A stretch of DNA of 64,000 nt from Osedax fenrisi (Eukaryota > Annelida > Polychaeta > Sabellida > Siboglinidae). The notes beneath the pieces were generated by a model. The model was given only the letters and a program-made list of their open reading frames with translations, searched no databases and was not told the origin of the DNA. The DNA lies in NCBI GenBank assembly GCA_964019155.1, contig OZ025244.1:23476521-23540520 (forward strand), in the 5' to 3' direction. Position numbers and translations under genes: made by a program. Shown piece by piece: positions 13,204 through 24,539 of the stretch; position 1 is the first letter of the stretch; every line of letters begins with the position of its first letter.

Positions 13204-16200
13204 GTGAATCATACCTCCTCGCTCGCAGACCCCCCGCGACGATATCACAACGAACAACCAGCGTCATGTCCTACGTTCCGTCCTACATAAAACCCCCCGT
13301 CTTCGGCAAGGACTTCGCGCGACCCGAACCCCCTTGTCACGTGGTCAACGAACCCTACAGTTACATGACCGAGGAACAAATAGCCAACACTAAAAAGGTT
13401 ACACCATAGACATACGTATATATATATCTAGTGTTTGTAAAACATAATACCTATATATATATATATATATATATTTACTTACTTACTTATGTCGAGCTCT
13501 CGCTCGACTCTTCTTTGCCTTATCTCTCCAAACATCTCTGTCCAACATCATCGTCTTTATCTCATTTATATCGTCTAGTCCTATGTCTTCTCTTAGATTA
13601 TCTACAAAAGTGATGGTTTTGCGACCTCTTCTTGCACTACCATTTGTCGGTTCCCATAGGACAAGTTTATGAGCCATTTCGTTGTCGTGTCTCATCAAAT
13701 GACCTGCAAGTTTTAGTCTTCTTTCTTTTATTACTTCAGATATTCTTGAGAGTCCATTATATAGCGTTATGTTATTGATTTTATCTTTCCAGGATATGTT
13801 TAAAGCCATTCGGAGAAGTCTGGTGTAACATCCATCTATTCGTTTATTCATAGTTTTTGTAGTTGTCCATGTTTCAGCACCATATGTGTATATTGTTTCA
13901 ATCGTAGCCCTGAATATTCTAACTTTAAGTGAGTCTCTTATGCTTGATTTCCATAATTTCTTCATCTTATTAGCGGCTGACCAGGCTAGTGCTTTACGAA
14001 TATTGAAGTCTTTTTCTGAGCTTTGCATCCATGACCCTAGATATTTAAAGTTATCTACTATTTTGATTTCATTATTGAGTATGGTGTGTATATGTTGGTT
14101 ATTGTCTATACCGAAATACATGGCTTCTGTCTTTTTACAGTTTATCTTTAGACCTATATTTCCACATTCTTCTTCTACTCTCTGAAGCAGTATTTGTGCT
14201 TCTTCAATATTTTTACTAATAAGAGCTACGTCGTCTGCATAGCTGAAATCTGTAACATTTACTGCTGGATGTCTCCTACTTTTCTTTCTTGCTATTTCAA
14301 AACCTATTTCGCTCTCTCGTCCATCTATTGCTAGTCGCATAGCATAGTCTAAAGCTATAATGAATAGGAATGGAGCTAGAGTGTCTCCTTGCAGTACTCC
14401 GTTTTGAATAAGGAAAGTTTCAGTGATTCCATCAGGCGTTATTACTTGCGCTTTTGAGTTACTGTGAAGAGATTTTATAGCTCTTATTAGTATTTCTGGA
14501 ATTCCATAAATCTTGAGAATTTTGAATAGAACTGCTCTGTCGATGCTGTCGAAAGCCTTTTTAAAATCCACAAATGTTATGATAGATTGAATATTTTTGG
14601 TCTTAATTCCTTCTATGAGTCGTCTTATTGCTAATATATGTGCAATGGTTCCTCTACCTGGTCGAAATCCATTTTGGTTATTCCTCAACAATTTATCGAC
14701 TGTAGGTTGAATTCTGTTCAGAATCATCTTGTTTGTTATCTTTGAAGCAATACTTGATAAGCTTATTCCTCTGTAGTTATTTACATCGCTTAGATCTCCA
14801 GATTTAGGTAGTGGCTTTATGTTGCTTGATGTCCATTGAGCTGGTGTTTCTTGTAAAAATAGTATATTATTTGCAAAGTTTAGTATGATGTCGTCAAATT
14901 TGCAGTACTTTAGTATCTCTGGACTTATATCATCAGGTCCTGCAGCCTTACCATCTTTAAGATTATCTGTCACTTTTCTATATTCTTCCAGAGTAAAAGC
15001 TGTTATAGCTATATTATGTGTTTCATTCAAAACCAAATTGAGATCTGTATTAACTAATATGTTTTCATCGCCTTTTCTGTCACTGCCCAGTAATTTTTTG
15101 AAGTGTTCGTACCATATCTTGACTCTATCTTCTTTGCTTTTCGCCTTTATAATTCCTTTTTTGGTGTTTTTACGGCCTGTTATTTCGTTAATTAACTTCC
15201 AGCATTTAGAATGTTTAGATTCTTGGTTTGTTAATTCTACCTGTTCTGTGGCTTTTTGTAGTGCGTTACTCTCGATGTTCATGTACATATTACGTAAGTT
15301 ATCTTTTGCTTTTACTAGTTCTTCATAGCTTTCATTTGTATTTGAAAGTGTGTGTTTACTGTATGCAATTTCTACTTTCTCTCTCAATTCTTGAATTCTA
15401 TGATCATAAGTAGTGTTAGTTTTTCGGTTTGCTCTTATTCTAGGAATCATCTTCTTTGATATGATATTATTAGCTTCTATAAAGTTTTCATATAGTTCTG
15501 TTGCAGTTGTGTTTTCAGATTGAAGTTCGTTAAATTTTTCTCTGACAGCTTTGCTATATTCAGTACTAGCGTCTTTATTCTTCAGTATTGACCAGTCATA
15601 TTGTGTTTTCTTAGCTTGAGTTGAGTTCTTTCTTAAACTTAATTTTAACTTTGCTGTCAGAATTCGATGGTCGGATCCAACACTGCTGAAACTGTTGTAG
15701 GCTTCACAGTTATGTAAGCTGTTCTTCCACTTTCGTCTAATCAAAATGTAGTCCACTTGAGTTTTGGCACCAGTAGAGTCTGACATAAATGTCCATAGTT
15801 TACCGGTCCTCTTTCTGAAGAATGTGTTGGCTATCATCATGTTAGTTTCTTCGGCGTAGTCTATTAGAAGTCTGCCGTTTTGATTACTGTTTCTATGATA
15901 TGTGTACTTGAAAGTGTCATTTGTTCCTACATGTGCGTTGAAGTCTCCTATCGTCAGTAATACATTGTGCCTTGGTATCGTAGTGGTTGCGTCGAGTAGG
16001 TTTTTATAATGAACTTCTGCTTCATTGCTCCCTTCACATGGTGAATAATGAATTATTACTGTAGTGAGTGGGTTTCCGTTGAAATGTACAATCATTATTC
16101 TTTCAGTCCACTTAATTATTTCTCTCAGGGCTTGTTCTGCTTTTGAGTCTAATAAAATTCCTATACCTCCTGCAGATGCTTGATTTTGGTTTCTCCATGC

Positions 16201-16880
16201 AGATGTTGTAATCAATGTATGTTTATCTATTCTTTCGTATTTTATAGTGTCGTCATGGCATATTTTATGATCTACTATTCCTAGTATGTTAATGCCTTTT
16301 TTGGATGCGTTATATATTAATTCATTCTTTCTGTCTTCCATCCTGATAGTTCTTACGTTCATTGTTGCTATTTTTATAGACTGCTTGCAACTAAGCAGTT
16401 TACTGCATGAAACTTTGCTGTCGAGAACACTCCCTCCTTTCGGCTTTAAAAGTGTCCTGTCATTGTAGATATTATTATTATCTGCTCCGTTTATGAGTAA
16501 GGTGTTGTTGTTGGCAGGGGCTTTAACCCTGGTGCTATTGGTTGTGATTGGCATAGTTGAGTTTTCGTTTGCTGGATACATTAGCGATCGCTACTTCTAC
16601 TAATGACGTGGTTCCCAGTTTTGGGCGATTTCCCAATGTACAGTCGTACAAAGCGAACCATATGATACCGTGGAGAAAGTCAATCATTCATCGCTATCGT
16701 ATGAATACAAGAACCCACATACAATTCTTGTCTTCTTCTTCCATTTAGTCTGACTCTTCGCTTTAGACCTGAGTGATATGCTTGAAGCTACCAAGGAATA
16801 AATCCTCATCACCATAGCTCTCTAGTTCATTAGAGTACGCAAGCCTCCTCACCACGGCAAGGCGGAAGAATTTAAGGAGG

Positions 16881-16924
<44 letters not shown>

Positions 16925-18062
16925 CTGCATAGGTAACAGAGAACGGGTTCGAGCCTCGTCCGGACTAATAAAATAGTTCTTAAAATAATGTTTATAAGTG
17001 ATAATATAAAATTGTGTATAAATAAATGATCGGTTCTCATTAAAACCATGGATGACACGAAGGGACATTAGAGTTATTTGGTTATAAGTTACAACTTCAT
17101 CTAAGTTCCTGGATGTGATGGTAGGACTCTACCAACATAAAATATCAATAACAATAACAATATATACAAGTAGATATCATTAGTTGATTACTATATAAGA
17201 CACACTAACTAATGCATTTAGGACATAGTGGAAGACTAGTAGTCATGTACACACGTATCTTTACAATATAAGTTATAACGAATAATTACAATGTTAAATA
17301 TATAACTATAGTTATATCTATTGTCATAAACTCTCTATAGAGAATGTTTTGGTATACCAAGTATACTATAGTATATATAGTATATACTATATATAGTACA
17401 TTTTAATTTATAAATTAATTTTTATATATTCATATTTTGATGTGCGTTTTACTTAACGATTATAAGAGTACAACTATACCACTGAGCAGAATTTATTACT
17501 GACTAATAATCACATAATACATCATAAAGAATGTATTATTGTACACACATCTATTATAGTACGGCGAGTACCGCTATTGTGAAATATAATTAACCTTGTT
17601 ATGAATAAACTTAACTTTAAGCAGTATACCTATATATACCTATCATCGATATAAAGAAAGACCTTTCTTTATATCGATGATACCTATAGGTAATAATTGT
17701 ATCGTATTTAATTTTATTTAGATTATAATACAAATATCCAGCGATAATATATCATATTTGTCACTATTGTCAATACATTAATCATATATATATATATCTA
17801 TATCTATAGATGAAGACGATTATATAATAAATAATAATAACAAACTTACACCAAAGCTACACGACTCCGTAACTTATTGCAGGACGCCAGACCTTTCTTC
17901 CGGCCACTAAACAATAGCATACCCCTGTGTAACGGTCAGCAGAGCGATCTGTTATGTAACAGGGTGGACAGACATACCAGGGTAATGCCTAGCCAGGAGA
18001 TACGTCATCTAGAGAAAGACTTACCGGTTACTATAGTAGTACTATATATTGTATATACTATA

Positions 18063-18122
<60 letters not shown>

Positions 18123-18429
18123 CCATTAATTTCATTATAATATATTATATTATTATATATATTTATTAAATACCATTAAGACTAACTCTTCTATAGATAA
18201 ATATAGTTATATTTAACCCGATGTAACCGCTATATATAATACGTTTGTGTGTGTATGTATGTGAGTGTGTAAGTGTGTGTGTGTGTGTGTGTAGATGTGT
18301 GCGCATGTGTGTGTTTAGGTGTGTGCATGTGTAATTAGGCTAATGACTCATTACGCTAGGTATATTCTGATTGCTTTACCAAACCCAGATAATATTACTC
18401 TAGTAATTACTATTAAATTAATATAATAG

Positions 18430-18467
<38 letters not shown>

Positions 18468-21400
18468 GCAGTACATTTTATATGTAGTATGCGATACACA
18501 CGTGTGTAAATAGTGCTGCACAACTAGTGCTATGTGTACACACGTGTGTAGTATACCTAGGGGCGTTGGAACAGGGGTGGGGATGGGGGTATGTCCCCCC
18601 GCTTTAAAATATAGGGGTCCTCCAATGTATTGGTCCCCCCACTTTTAACACAACATTAATGTTGATTGGTTGGTCCCCCCTACATACACACCATCGTTGC
18701 AGCGCACCTATAGGTATACTAGTATAGTAGTATACTATATAGGACATACACTGCGTACCTATACACCGCGTACCTATACACGTAGACATGGCTAACGATG
18801 ACCCTTCCGTCCATCAGTTAGGACACATAGATCTGAAGCATCAGAGACAGGCGGCCGAGGCTCACAACACCTGTAGGGGCAGAGCTTCAGTCAGATGGGG
18901 ACCCGTCAAACAAGGTCGGTACGCAGCCGGGCACCTGTTATATTGAGAGGTATACGCCGTGCATCGCACGCGTACATTGTATACATCGTACGTCTATGAG
19001 CGTTAAGAGTATCATATAGACGTATCGTGTATCAATATATATATATATATTAGAAAGTAATTATTAAAATATAGGATTAGGATAATTTTATTTGATTATA
19101 ATTATAATCAATTATATATACATATTATTGTATTATTATATACCACTTAATTGTATATATTCGTACTTCATTTGTAGATCTATTATACACATTAGAATGA
19201 CAGCGCATTGTAGTCTATAAACTTTATATATAAAATACTATAGTATATACAAAGATTTTGCGAAGTAATCCTTAGAAAAAATTGTTGGTATAGGTATATA
19301 TTTAATTTTTATTATTATTATATTTAGGCAATGCCAGGGTAAACCATGCAGGGTATGCTATGTGCCATGGCATTGCCTAACTATAGCGTAATGTGATATG
19401 GTTCTAGTAAGGTTGAATATGGTTATTGGTTTCGTAGTAAATCTATAGATATTAACTATAGTTATATGTTTAATATAGTAATTATATATCTCAATACACA
19501 ATTATTATACTAATTGTTATACTAATAGTATACATATAGGTATTAGTAATAACCACAACTACATTAATTATAGAAAACTCACATCCCTAATATATTCCGG
19601 AACATGTAACCATATACAATTTCCTAAACACATAACTAAATAAATTATATAAAAACCATAACCGGTTTTTAAGATTTAAATTATGGTTCAAAAGTTTCGA
19701 CTCAGAATCCATAACAAAATTCATTTATATATAATAATATATAATATATAATAAGTAAATATTATAAGTATATTTAAATATATATATAATAAGCATATCT
19801 CATATTGATTGTAAGTAGTAAGAGCTCTTACTACCCTAGTAGGGTAACCCTAGGGGTGTTCTATACTCCGTAAACATTGACCAATAACAGCGCTACTGAG
19901 GTTCCTATCAAGCGCACGCGTGTGACTCATAGACATATATGTATTATGTAATTATCTCTGTGTTTGCTGACCTTGACAACTTAACTATAGTTACGTAACG
20001 TGTACGTCGTACAGTGTACGTGCTTCCCGCGGAAATCAAATATTTAAATAGTTACATCCTACACAGTGCCTTTTTTATGGATTTTTAAGGGCAACTGCCC
20101 CTATTTTTAATTTGTTCTCATACAAATATCAGTTTCGTTTCATAATAAATTATATCATATACTCTTATTTAGTTAATAAAAATTAGTAGATATATTTTAT
20201 TAGCTGATTTTACATATATAATTTGTGTACATAGCTATTTGCCCCCACCATAGCATAGTTAACAACGCAGACACGCACGCATGCGCGCTGGTGACTATAA
20301 CTCGCACTATAGTACGACATACGCTCACCAGGGGAACGTACTCGCGGCCATTACTACGGAGAACTTCCGGTCAGCTATAACGCGTCGGAGTGCTACAGAA
20401 GACAGGCCACGGCTGTGTCCGGGTACGTTACTATGGACTGCGGCCGGCCGGGCAGTGATTACTACACGCAGCGTATGAATGGTTTGTAGAGAGGGGAGGG
20501 GGAGGGGGGTTGATAGCGGGGAGGAGGGTGAGGTCGATAAAGAAGAGAAGGTTGTTAGCTAGGGAGAGGTAAGGATGAGGGAGGTTAGTAGAGGAGGAGA
20601 TGGAGATGGTAGAGAAGTGGAGTGAGGTTGGTAGAGAGGAGGTGGATGTTGGTAACGAGGAGGGAGAGAGGATTTGTTGCGAATATGACTAGAGGGAAGT
20701 TAGTAGTTATAAGTAGGGGGTTGATAGACAAGAGAATGATCGTAGTGTAAACGAACGGTTTCATTTCGTTGATATACGACATATCGTATACTCGTTAAAC
20801 CACCTCATTATAATGATATGTATCATATATATATCAGCTCGGACATGCGTATACTTATTATGTATTAGAAGTTATGTTTATAGACGTACACGTTAGTAAA
20901 GTGGATCCGCTAATATCATTCTGTATTGCGATATAATGCTGACGAAATACTTGCGGATATTCGCCACTATTTGCGAATAATAATCGCTATATTTATAGAT
21001 CAAACATGTTAGATATGTGGAAATATTCGCTAATGCGTTTCGAAACAACTATAGGTGTATACATAATAAATTATTAATTTAATAAATATTTAAATACTTA
21101 TTTATGAAGGTTAGTTAGTCCCATGCGATTCATTCAAGCTATATATAGCTTGAAAAACATATTACTATATATAGTAATTATATATAGTAATTATCTATAG
21201 GTACCTACTATAGTAAAAGTTTTTCTAAGGATTTTGCTTCTCAACATATTTTCTATAGCTACATGTACACATATGTGCACATACGTGTGTAGCATGTTTA
21301 ATACCGTAACGTTGACCTAAATACCCCAATCACATCCATATGTCACTAATGTGACACATATCATTCTAGGCAAGACTACGTGGACGGGGTCAAGCGTTCC

Positions 21401-21541
21401 GCTTCACCGGTCAGGCACTATCGCGGAGTTCACACGCAAAACAGCACACGAGTACGAACACAAAGCTAAGTTCGAGGTTTTCTAGCAAATATCAATAATA
21501 TAGGTACCTTCATGTGTGCAATATAGCTATATATTATACCG

Positions 21542-21599
<58 letters not shown>

Positions 21600-21885
21600 G
21601 AACGTTATCTGCAATGAATTTATCATTATTAAAATTATTGCAAAATGTTGATTATAGTATTGATACATTTTATCATAAATATAGATAATGATAGTATGAT
21701 AGAGAACAACGTTTCATAAATGTAGTAATTTAATTACAATGATTTTATGGAAGAATGTAAAATTGTGTTTTGCAATAAAAATGAGAGATATATATATGAT
21801 AATTTTATTAAAATTATCATTATAAATAACTATTTTCACAAGTAACCCTATATATTTACATAAATATCGAAACTATAGTTCACTG

Positions 21886-21919
<34 letters not shown>

Positions 21920-22676
21920 ATTATTTTTCTAAGGAAAGATATACAATTTACTATAAATCGTGCAATTCTATTTTGTATACAAAATATGAACAGCCACCTA
22001 TATAGGTTCAATTTTTAGATAAATGTAATGTTTAGATTGTACATTAATATCAAATTTAATAGTTAACTATAAACTTTTTAAATGTCAAATATATACGTTA
22101 GATTATTATTTATACCATGAAAACTACGTGTTCATTACTAACAGAACAAATCAATAGGATAGTTTGGTTTTAAACGATTTACATATTTATGAGTGAGTAA
22201 AAACTTACTTTTAATTGTAGTTAAATTGTAATTAAACATAATAGATTAATGATAACATCATTTTATGAAAATCGCGGCAAGCCTAAATCTATTTCAGTGG
22301 TTTCGATACTAGCGCTAGCAGCGGGACTGTTCAACATTAATTATAATTAATATATGCGTATTACGTATACGCTGCTAGGTTGATAGGAAGTGTTATATAT
22401 TTGCCTCGCAAAATCTGTGGTCATATTATATGAACCAATGCTAACCTATATAACCTATATGAATCATTGGCTTGTATTGGAGCCACTGCAATTCAATGAT
22501 ACGAGCTGTTAAATGTACAGTTAAATATATTTAATTATAAGCCTTATTATAAGCTGTTCAGCCCTATGTTAATGCTTGACTGCCGCGTATTTCAGTTGGA
22601 GAGAAGAGCGTCTCGTATCGGCAGGTGGCCGGAGTTTAGCGACTACACGCGAAGCTTCACGTTGAGAACCAAGTGA
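13204..22676 (+). CDS. Six-exon gene of unknown function
   Basis: I do not recognise this protein. Exons: A 13204-13397 (likely start ATG at 13266), B 17883-17981, C 18743-18918, D 20271-20422, E 21370-21476, F 22596-22676 ending in TGA. Phases agree at each join (A/B 0, B/C 0, C/D 2, D/E 1, E/F 0) and give about 248 residues from that ATG. Each exon is bounded by AG and GT and is clearly richer in G+C than its introns. The protein is basic and polar, with no membrane segment or signal peptide. It has Pro-rich stretches (YIKPPVFGKDFARPEPP) and a Tyr-rich GDYNSHYSTTYAHQG, and ends EFSDYTRSFTLRTK. Short Tyr/Pro motifs like these occur in axonemal microtubule-binding proteins, but that is only a guess. 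The exon C acceptor (18742) is the weakest join; an alternative AG at 18785 would not fit the phase. An upstream exon joined at 13204 is possible. Confidence 0.7.
13470..16885 (-). mobile_element. Full-length RTE-like non-LTR retrotransposon
   Basis: About 3.4 kb on the minus strand inside intron A/B of the unknown plus-strand gene. The 5' UTR lies between about 16885 and 16582 and contains CCTTGCCGTGGTGAGGAGGC. Then comes one long intact ORF. The 3' end is abrupt: the stop codon lies in a short TAAG repeat (TAAGTAAGTAAGTAAA on the minus strand), so there is almost no 3' UTR, as is usual for RTE-like elements. Both flanks are (TA)n, so an exact target duplication cannot be defined. Confidence 0.85.
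13483..16581 (-). CDS. Endonuclease/reverse transcriptase of RTE-like retrotransposon, intact
   Basis: 1032 residues, uninterrupted. It nicks target DNA and copies the element RNA in place. The N-terminal endonuclease/exonuclease/phosphatase domain (about 71-310) shows TMNVRTIR, GIVDHK (D104 where many relatives have Glu), GDFNAHVG at 212-219, QVDYIL, and SDHR at 303-306. The linker (320-540) is charged. The RT domain (about 545-800) shows AAGPDDISPEIL, NYRGISL, NGFRPGRGT, VDFKKAFDSID (671-681), NGVLQGDTLAPFLF and the catalytic YADD at 781-784. The C-terminal part (about 870-1032) has the family's RLKLAGHLMRHD, LVLWEP and RRGRKT motifs. There is no separate ORF1. All key motifs are present and there is no stop, so the copy is recent and could be active. 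The clade (RTE, possibly Proto2) is inferred from architecture. Confidence 0.95.
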   Translation of the reverse strand: MYPANENSTMPITTNSTRVKAPANNNTLLINGADNNNIYNDRTLLKPKGGSVLDSKVSCSKLLSCKQSIKIATMNVRTIRMEDRKNELIYNASKKGINILGIVDHKICHDDTIKYERIDKHTLITTSAWRNQNQASAGGIGILLDSKAEQALREIIKWTERIMIVHFNGNPLTTVIIHYSPCEGSNEAEVHYKNLLDATTTIPRHNVLLTIGDFNAHVGTNDTFKYTYHRNSNQNGRLLIDYAEETNMMIANTFFRKRTGKLWTFMSDSTGAKTQVDYILIRRKWKNSLHNCEAYNSFSSVGSDHRILTAKLKLSLRKNSTQAKKTQYDWSILKNKDASTEYSKAVREKFNELQSENTTATELYENFIEANNIISKKMIPRIRANRKTNTTYDHRIQELREKVEIAYSKHTLSNTNESYEELVKAKDNLRNMYMNIESNALQKATEQVELTNQESKHSKCWKLINEITGRKNTKKGIIKAKSKEDRVKIWYEHFKKLLGSDRKGDENILVNTDLNLVLNETHNIAITAFTLEEYRKVTDNLKDGKAAGPDDISPEILKYCKFDDIILNFANNILFLQETPAQWTSSNIKPLPKSGDLSDVNNYRGISLSSIASKITNKMILNRIQPTVDKLLRNNQNGFRPGRGTIAHILAIRRLIEGIKTKNIQSIITFVDFKKAFDSIDRAVLFKILKIYGIPEILIRAIKSLHSNSKAQVITPDGITETFLIQNGVLQGDTLAPFLFIIALDYAMRLAIDGRESEIGFEIARKKSRRHPAVNVTDFSYADDVALISKNIEEAQILLQRVEEECGNIGLKINCKKTEAMYFGIDNNQHIHTILNNEIKIVDNFKYLGSWMQSSEKDFNIRKALAWSAANKMKKLWKSSIRDSLKVRIFRATIETIYTYGAETWTTTKTMNKRIDGCYTRLLRMALNISWKDKINNITLYNGLSRISEVIKERRLKLAGHLMRHDNEMAHKLVLWEPTNGSARRGRKTITFVDNLREDIGLDDINEIKTMMLDRDVWRDKAKKSRARARHK
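16934..17066 (+). repeat. tRNA-derived SINE copy, 5'-truncated
   Basis: Contains a pol III B-box-like GGGTTCGAGCC at about 16947. The body AATAAAATAGTTCTTA follows, then GTGTATAAATAAATGATC, and the copy ends with TCTCATTAAAACCATGGATG. The same body and tail recur at 36705-36830, 42393-42600 and 57011-57225. The A-box half is missing and is replaced by (TA)n and (TG)n. Confidence 0.65.
17641..17682. repeat. Perfect short hairpin
   Basis: TATCATCGATATAAAGAAAG, a 3-base loop (ACC), then CTTTCTTTATATCGATGATA: a 20-bp perfect stem. It lies in intron A/B of the unknown plus-strand gene and is perhaps the remains of a foldback element. Confidence 0.8.
18067..18116. repeat. (TA)n microsatellite, one of many
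   Basis: Perfect (TA) run of about 50 bases. Similar runs occur throughout, including about 3190-3228, 8778-8818, 16886-16912, 21550-21591, 23140-23180, 26667-26708, 27268-27314, 29600-29642, 37110-37141, 41778-41818, 48783-48830, 54650-54690, 58636-58690 and 63355-63390. Many separate transposon insertions from their neighbours. Confidence 0.9.
18241..18335. repeat. (TG)n-rich microsatellite
   Basis: Imperfect GTGTGTGTATG tract with a run of about ten GT units near 18275-18292, in intron B/C of the unknown gene. Confidence 0.85.
18558..18710. mobile_element. MITE with TAGGGGCGCTG-type ends, copy C
   Basis: Starts TAGGGGCGTTGGAAC and ends GTTGCAGCGCACCTA. The interior (CCGCTTTAAAATATAGGGG, ACAACATTAATGTTGATTGG) matches copy A closely. 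It ends about 30 bases before the predicted exon C acceptor of the plus-strand gene, so it sits in that acceptor's upstream region. Confidence 0.75.
19324..19381. repeat. Short foldback repeat
   Basis: TTAGGCAATGCCA and TGGCATTGCCTAA form a 13-bp perfect stem around a 32-base interior that also contains GCAGGGTATGC. It is in intron C/D of the unknown gene. No function is seen. Confidence 0.75.
20487..20700. repeat. Purine-rich (polypurine) tract
   Basis: About 200 bases almost entirely A and G on the plus strand, built from loosely repeated units such as GAGGTTGATAGAGAGGAGG. It starts shortly after the exon D donor of the unknown gene. Such mirror-like purine tracts can adopt triplex structures; that is inference. 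The minus-strand open frame here is a shadow of the composition. Confidence 0.7.
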
Positions 22677-22775
22677 ACGCATACGCACAGCTGAGTTCAC
22701 ACATCCGGGGTCACAGGGTCACAGCCTACGTGGTCACAGGTCACGGGGTCGCGTCTAGAACAATTCTATATTTGA

Positions 22776-22781
22776 AATAAA
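22776..22781 (+). terminator. Polyadenylation signal of the unknown plus-strand gene
   Basis: AATAAA lies 100 bases after the TGA stop at 22674-22676. The intervening 3' UTR is richer in G+C than the surroundings and has repeated GGTCACAGG-like words. Confidence 0.6.
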
Positions 22782-22925
22782 ATCATACGTTTAAACTTGT
22801 CTCGCGATTAATTTCTATTCGATACGTTTACGTGAGTGATGAATAAATTTAATTTAATTAAGCATAATTCGAATTGTTCAATAAATTCTGTATTTTTATA
22901 ACTATTTGAATATTTTATTTGATAA

Positions 22926-22957
<32 letters not shown>

Positions 22958-23134
22958 CTAATATATCGATTATTTTGGATTATAACTAGTGATAAAATAA
23001 ACCGTTTTGTTTTATGTGATTTCATGTAATATATGTTATGTATATAGTATTTAGTATATAGTCATATTATTATTTTTTCAAAATTTATTTTTAGATTAAT
23101 TTGTATAAGGTAATTATTTGAAGTATTATAGTAT

Positions 23135-23184
<50 letters not shown>

Positions 23185-23269
23185 ATTGTATTTATTTTAA
23201 AACACTTCCGTAATATACACAATTCGTATTATTGGAATTGTTATTAGCAATGGTATTTAAATAATAATA

Positions 23270-23277
23270 ATAATAAT

Positions 23278-23317
<40 letters not shown>

Positions 23318-23320
23318 GTT
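23270..23320. repeat. (AAT)n microsatellite
   Basis: (AATAAT)n run of about 50 bases with one interruption. Confidence 0.85.
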
Positions 23321-23429
23321 TTAGCTATAACTGATGGGTGCAACAATTTGTACTAATAATATAGGTTTCATATATTGATTTGATAGTAAGTGATTTTTAA
23401 TTTGTGATTTAAATTAATCATAACTGTAT

Positions 23430-23660
23430 CCTGTTTACACAATTAATTTGGCAAGTATAGTTCCAGAGTTTAACAGCGTATGTCGTGAAATGCTGCTTCC
23501 CTGATATATACAAAACAATAATTGCGTGATGTAATAGCAGGGTAAGGATGTATGCATAATTACCCTGCATGGGGAGTCGACAATCAGTTGGTTTAAGGTA
23601 AATGAAGCATACAGATAGTAGGTGTTAGCTAGTGTTCAGTGGTGGCGCGGATTTGATGTA
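23430..23660 (-). pseudogene. Possible retrotransposon RT C-terminal scrap
   Basis: On the minus strand, in one frame, the string GKQHFTTYAVKLWN resembles the C-terminal end of CR1/Jockey-like RT proteins, where a Ser/Phe-rich string precedes LWNSLP. The rest is decayed. It also contains an inverted pair CAGGGTAA / TTACCCTG. Weak evidence. Confidence 0.35.
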
Positions 23661-23974
23661 CTACGCTAAATATGACTTGTTTTATATTTATAGCGTGGAC
23701 GATGTTATAACATAATGAATAATCTTATAACCTAAAGGGTATAGATTTTTTTATTATATATTTGTATACTTTTTAGAGTACAAGTATTCATTTTTAGCAT
23801 GATAGACTATAATGTGGGTTAACCCTTATATATATATATTATACCCTTATATATATTCCGTATACGGCTATGCGGACAATGTCCGCCGGATATGGCTTGT
23901 ACCCTAATGTGTACTACTCTTGTACCCTCATTGTTGTACAGTGTAAGTTATGATACATATGTGTCGTATACATC

Positions 23975-24112
23975 ACACAGAGTTAGAGAGAAAGCTTTAT
24001 CTCTAGAGCTATCTAAATAGCTTTCTCTCTAGCTCTGTGTAAAGGTCACGTAGTATCGTACCTTAGCCTATTTTCAGACTATATTCCGTAGGGTTCAGTC
24101 TGAAAATAGTTC
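23975..24112. repeat. Two adjacent inverted repeats
   Basis: The first pairs ACACAGAGTTAGAGAGAAAGC (about 23976) with GCTTTCTCTCTAGCTCTGTGT (about 24020): about 21 bp with one mismatch. The second pairs CTATTTTCAGACT (24068) with AGTCTGAAAATAG (24096). They are probably ends or remains of foldback elements. The following stretch (24240-24510) has higher G+C content and short direct repeats of AGAGGTTTNCATATCTCG, with no recognised gene. Confidence 0.65.
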
Positions 24113-24539
24113 CGATTGATTTATGTTGTGAGCAGTAGACGTCAGTTTATAACTATGTTTATATCGGTTAGTGTCAAGTTTTAGTAGTTGATGAGGCAAA
24201 TTTAACTATATATATATATTCTATACCGCGGTATATTATATTAATAAACGATAAGTCAAGGAGACGTCACCGTGCTGCGTGCGCTATCGTCATATTCAGG
24301 GCCCTGCGTTATCATTAGAATCACGGGTAAAGCGGTGAGCAGTATTATAAGGATAGCATGCGGAGTTCATGATTCAGGTCTAGAGGTTTCCATATCTCGG
24401 ACTGCATGATTCAGATCGATACTAATATCGTACGTATAAGTAGAGGTTTGCATATCTCGTGGTTCGTCATCACCAACGTTATAATCGTATATTAAACGTC
24501 TTATATCATCCGCTCGGACATCTCACTCGAGATATAGAG

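Noticed and set aside
14885..15328. 147-residue plus-strand open frame, and others at 13886, 15228 and 16286
   Set aside because: Antisense shadows of the intact reverse transcriptase ORF.
20281..20478. 65-residue open frame starting with its own ATG at 20281
   Set aside because: It is exon D of the multi-exon plus-strand gene; the frame past the donor at 20423 is intronic read-through.
24245..24415. Open stretch of about 44 codons in relatively GC-rich sequence
   Set aside because: No splice sites, homology or consistent partner exon could be supported; it contains short direct repeats.
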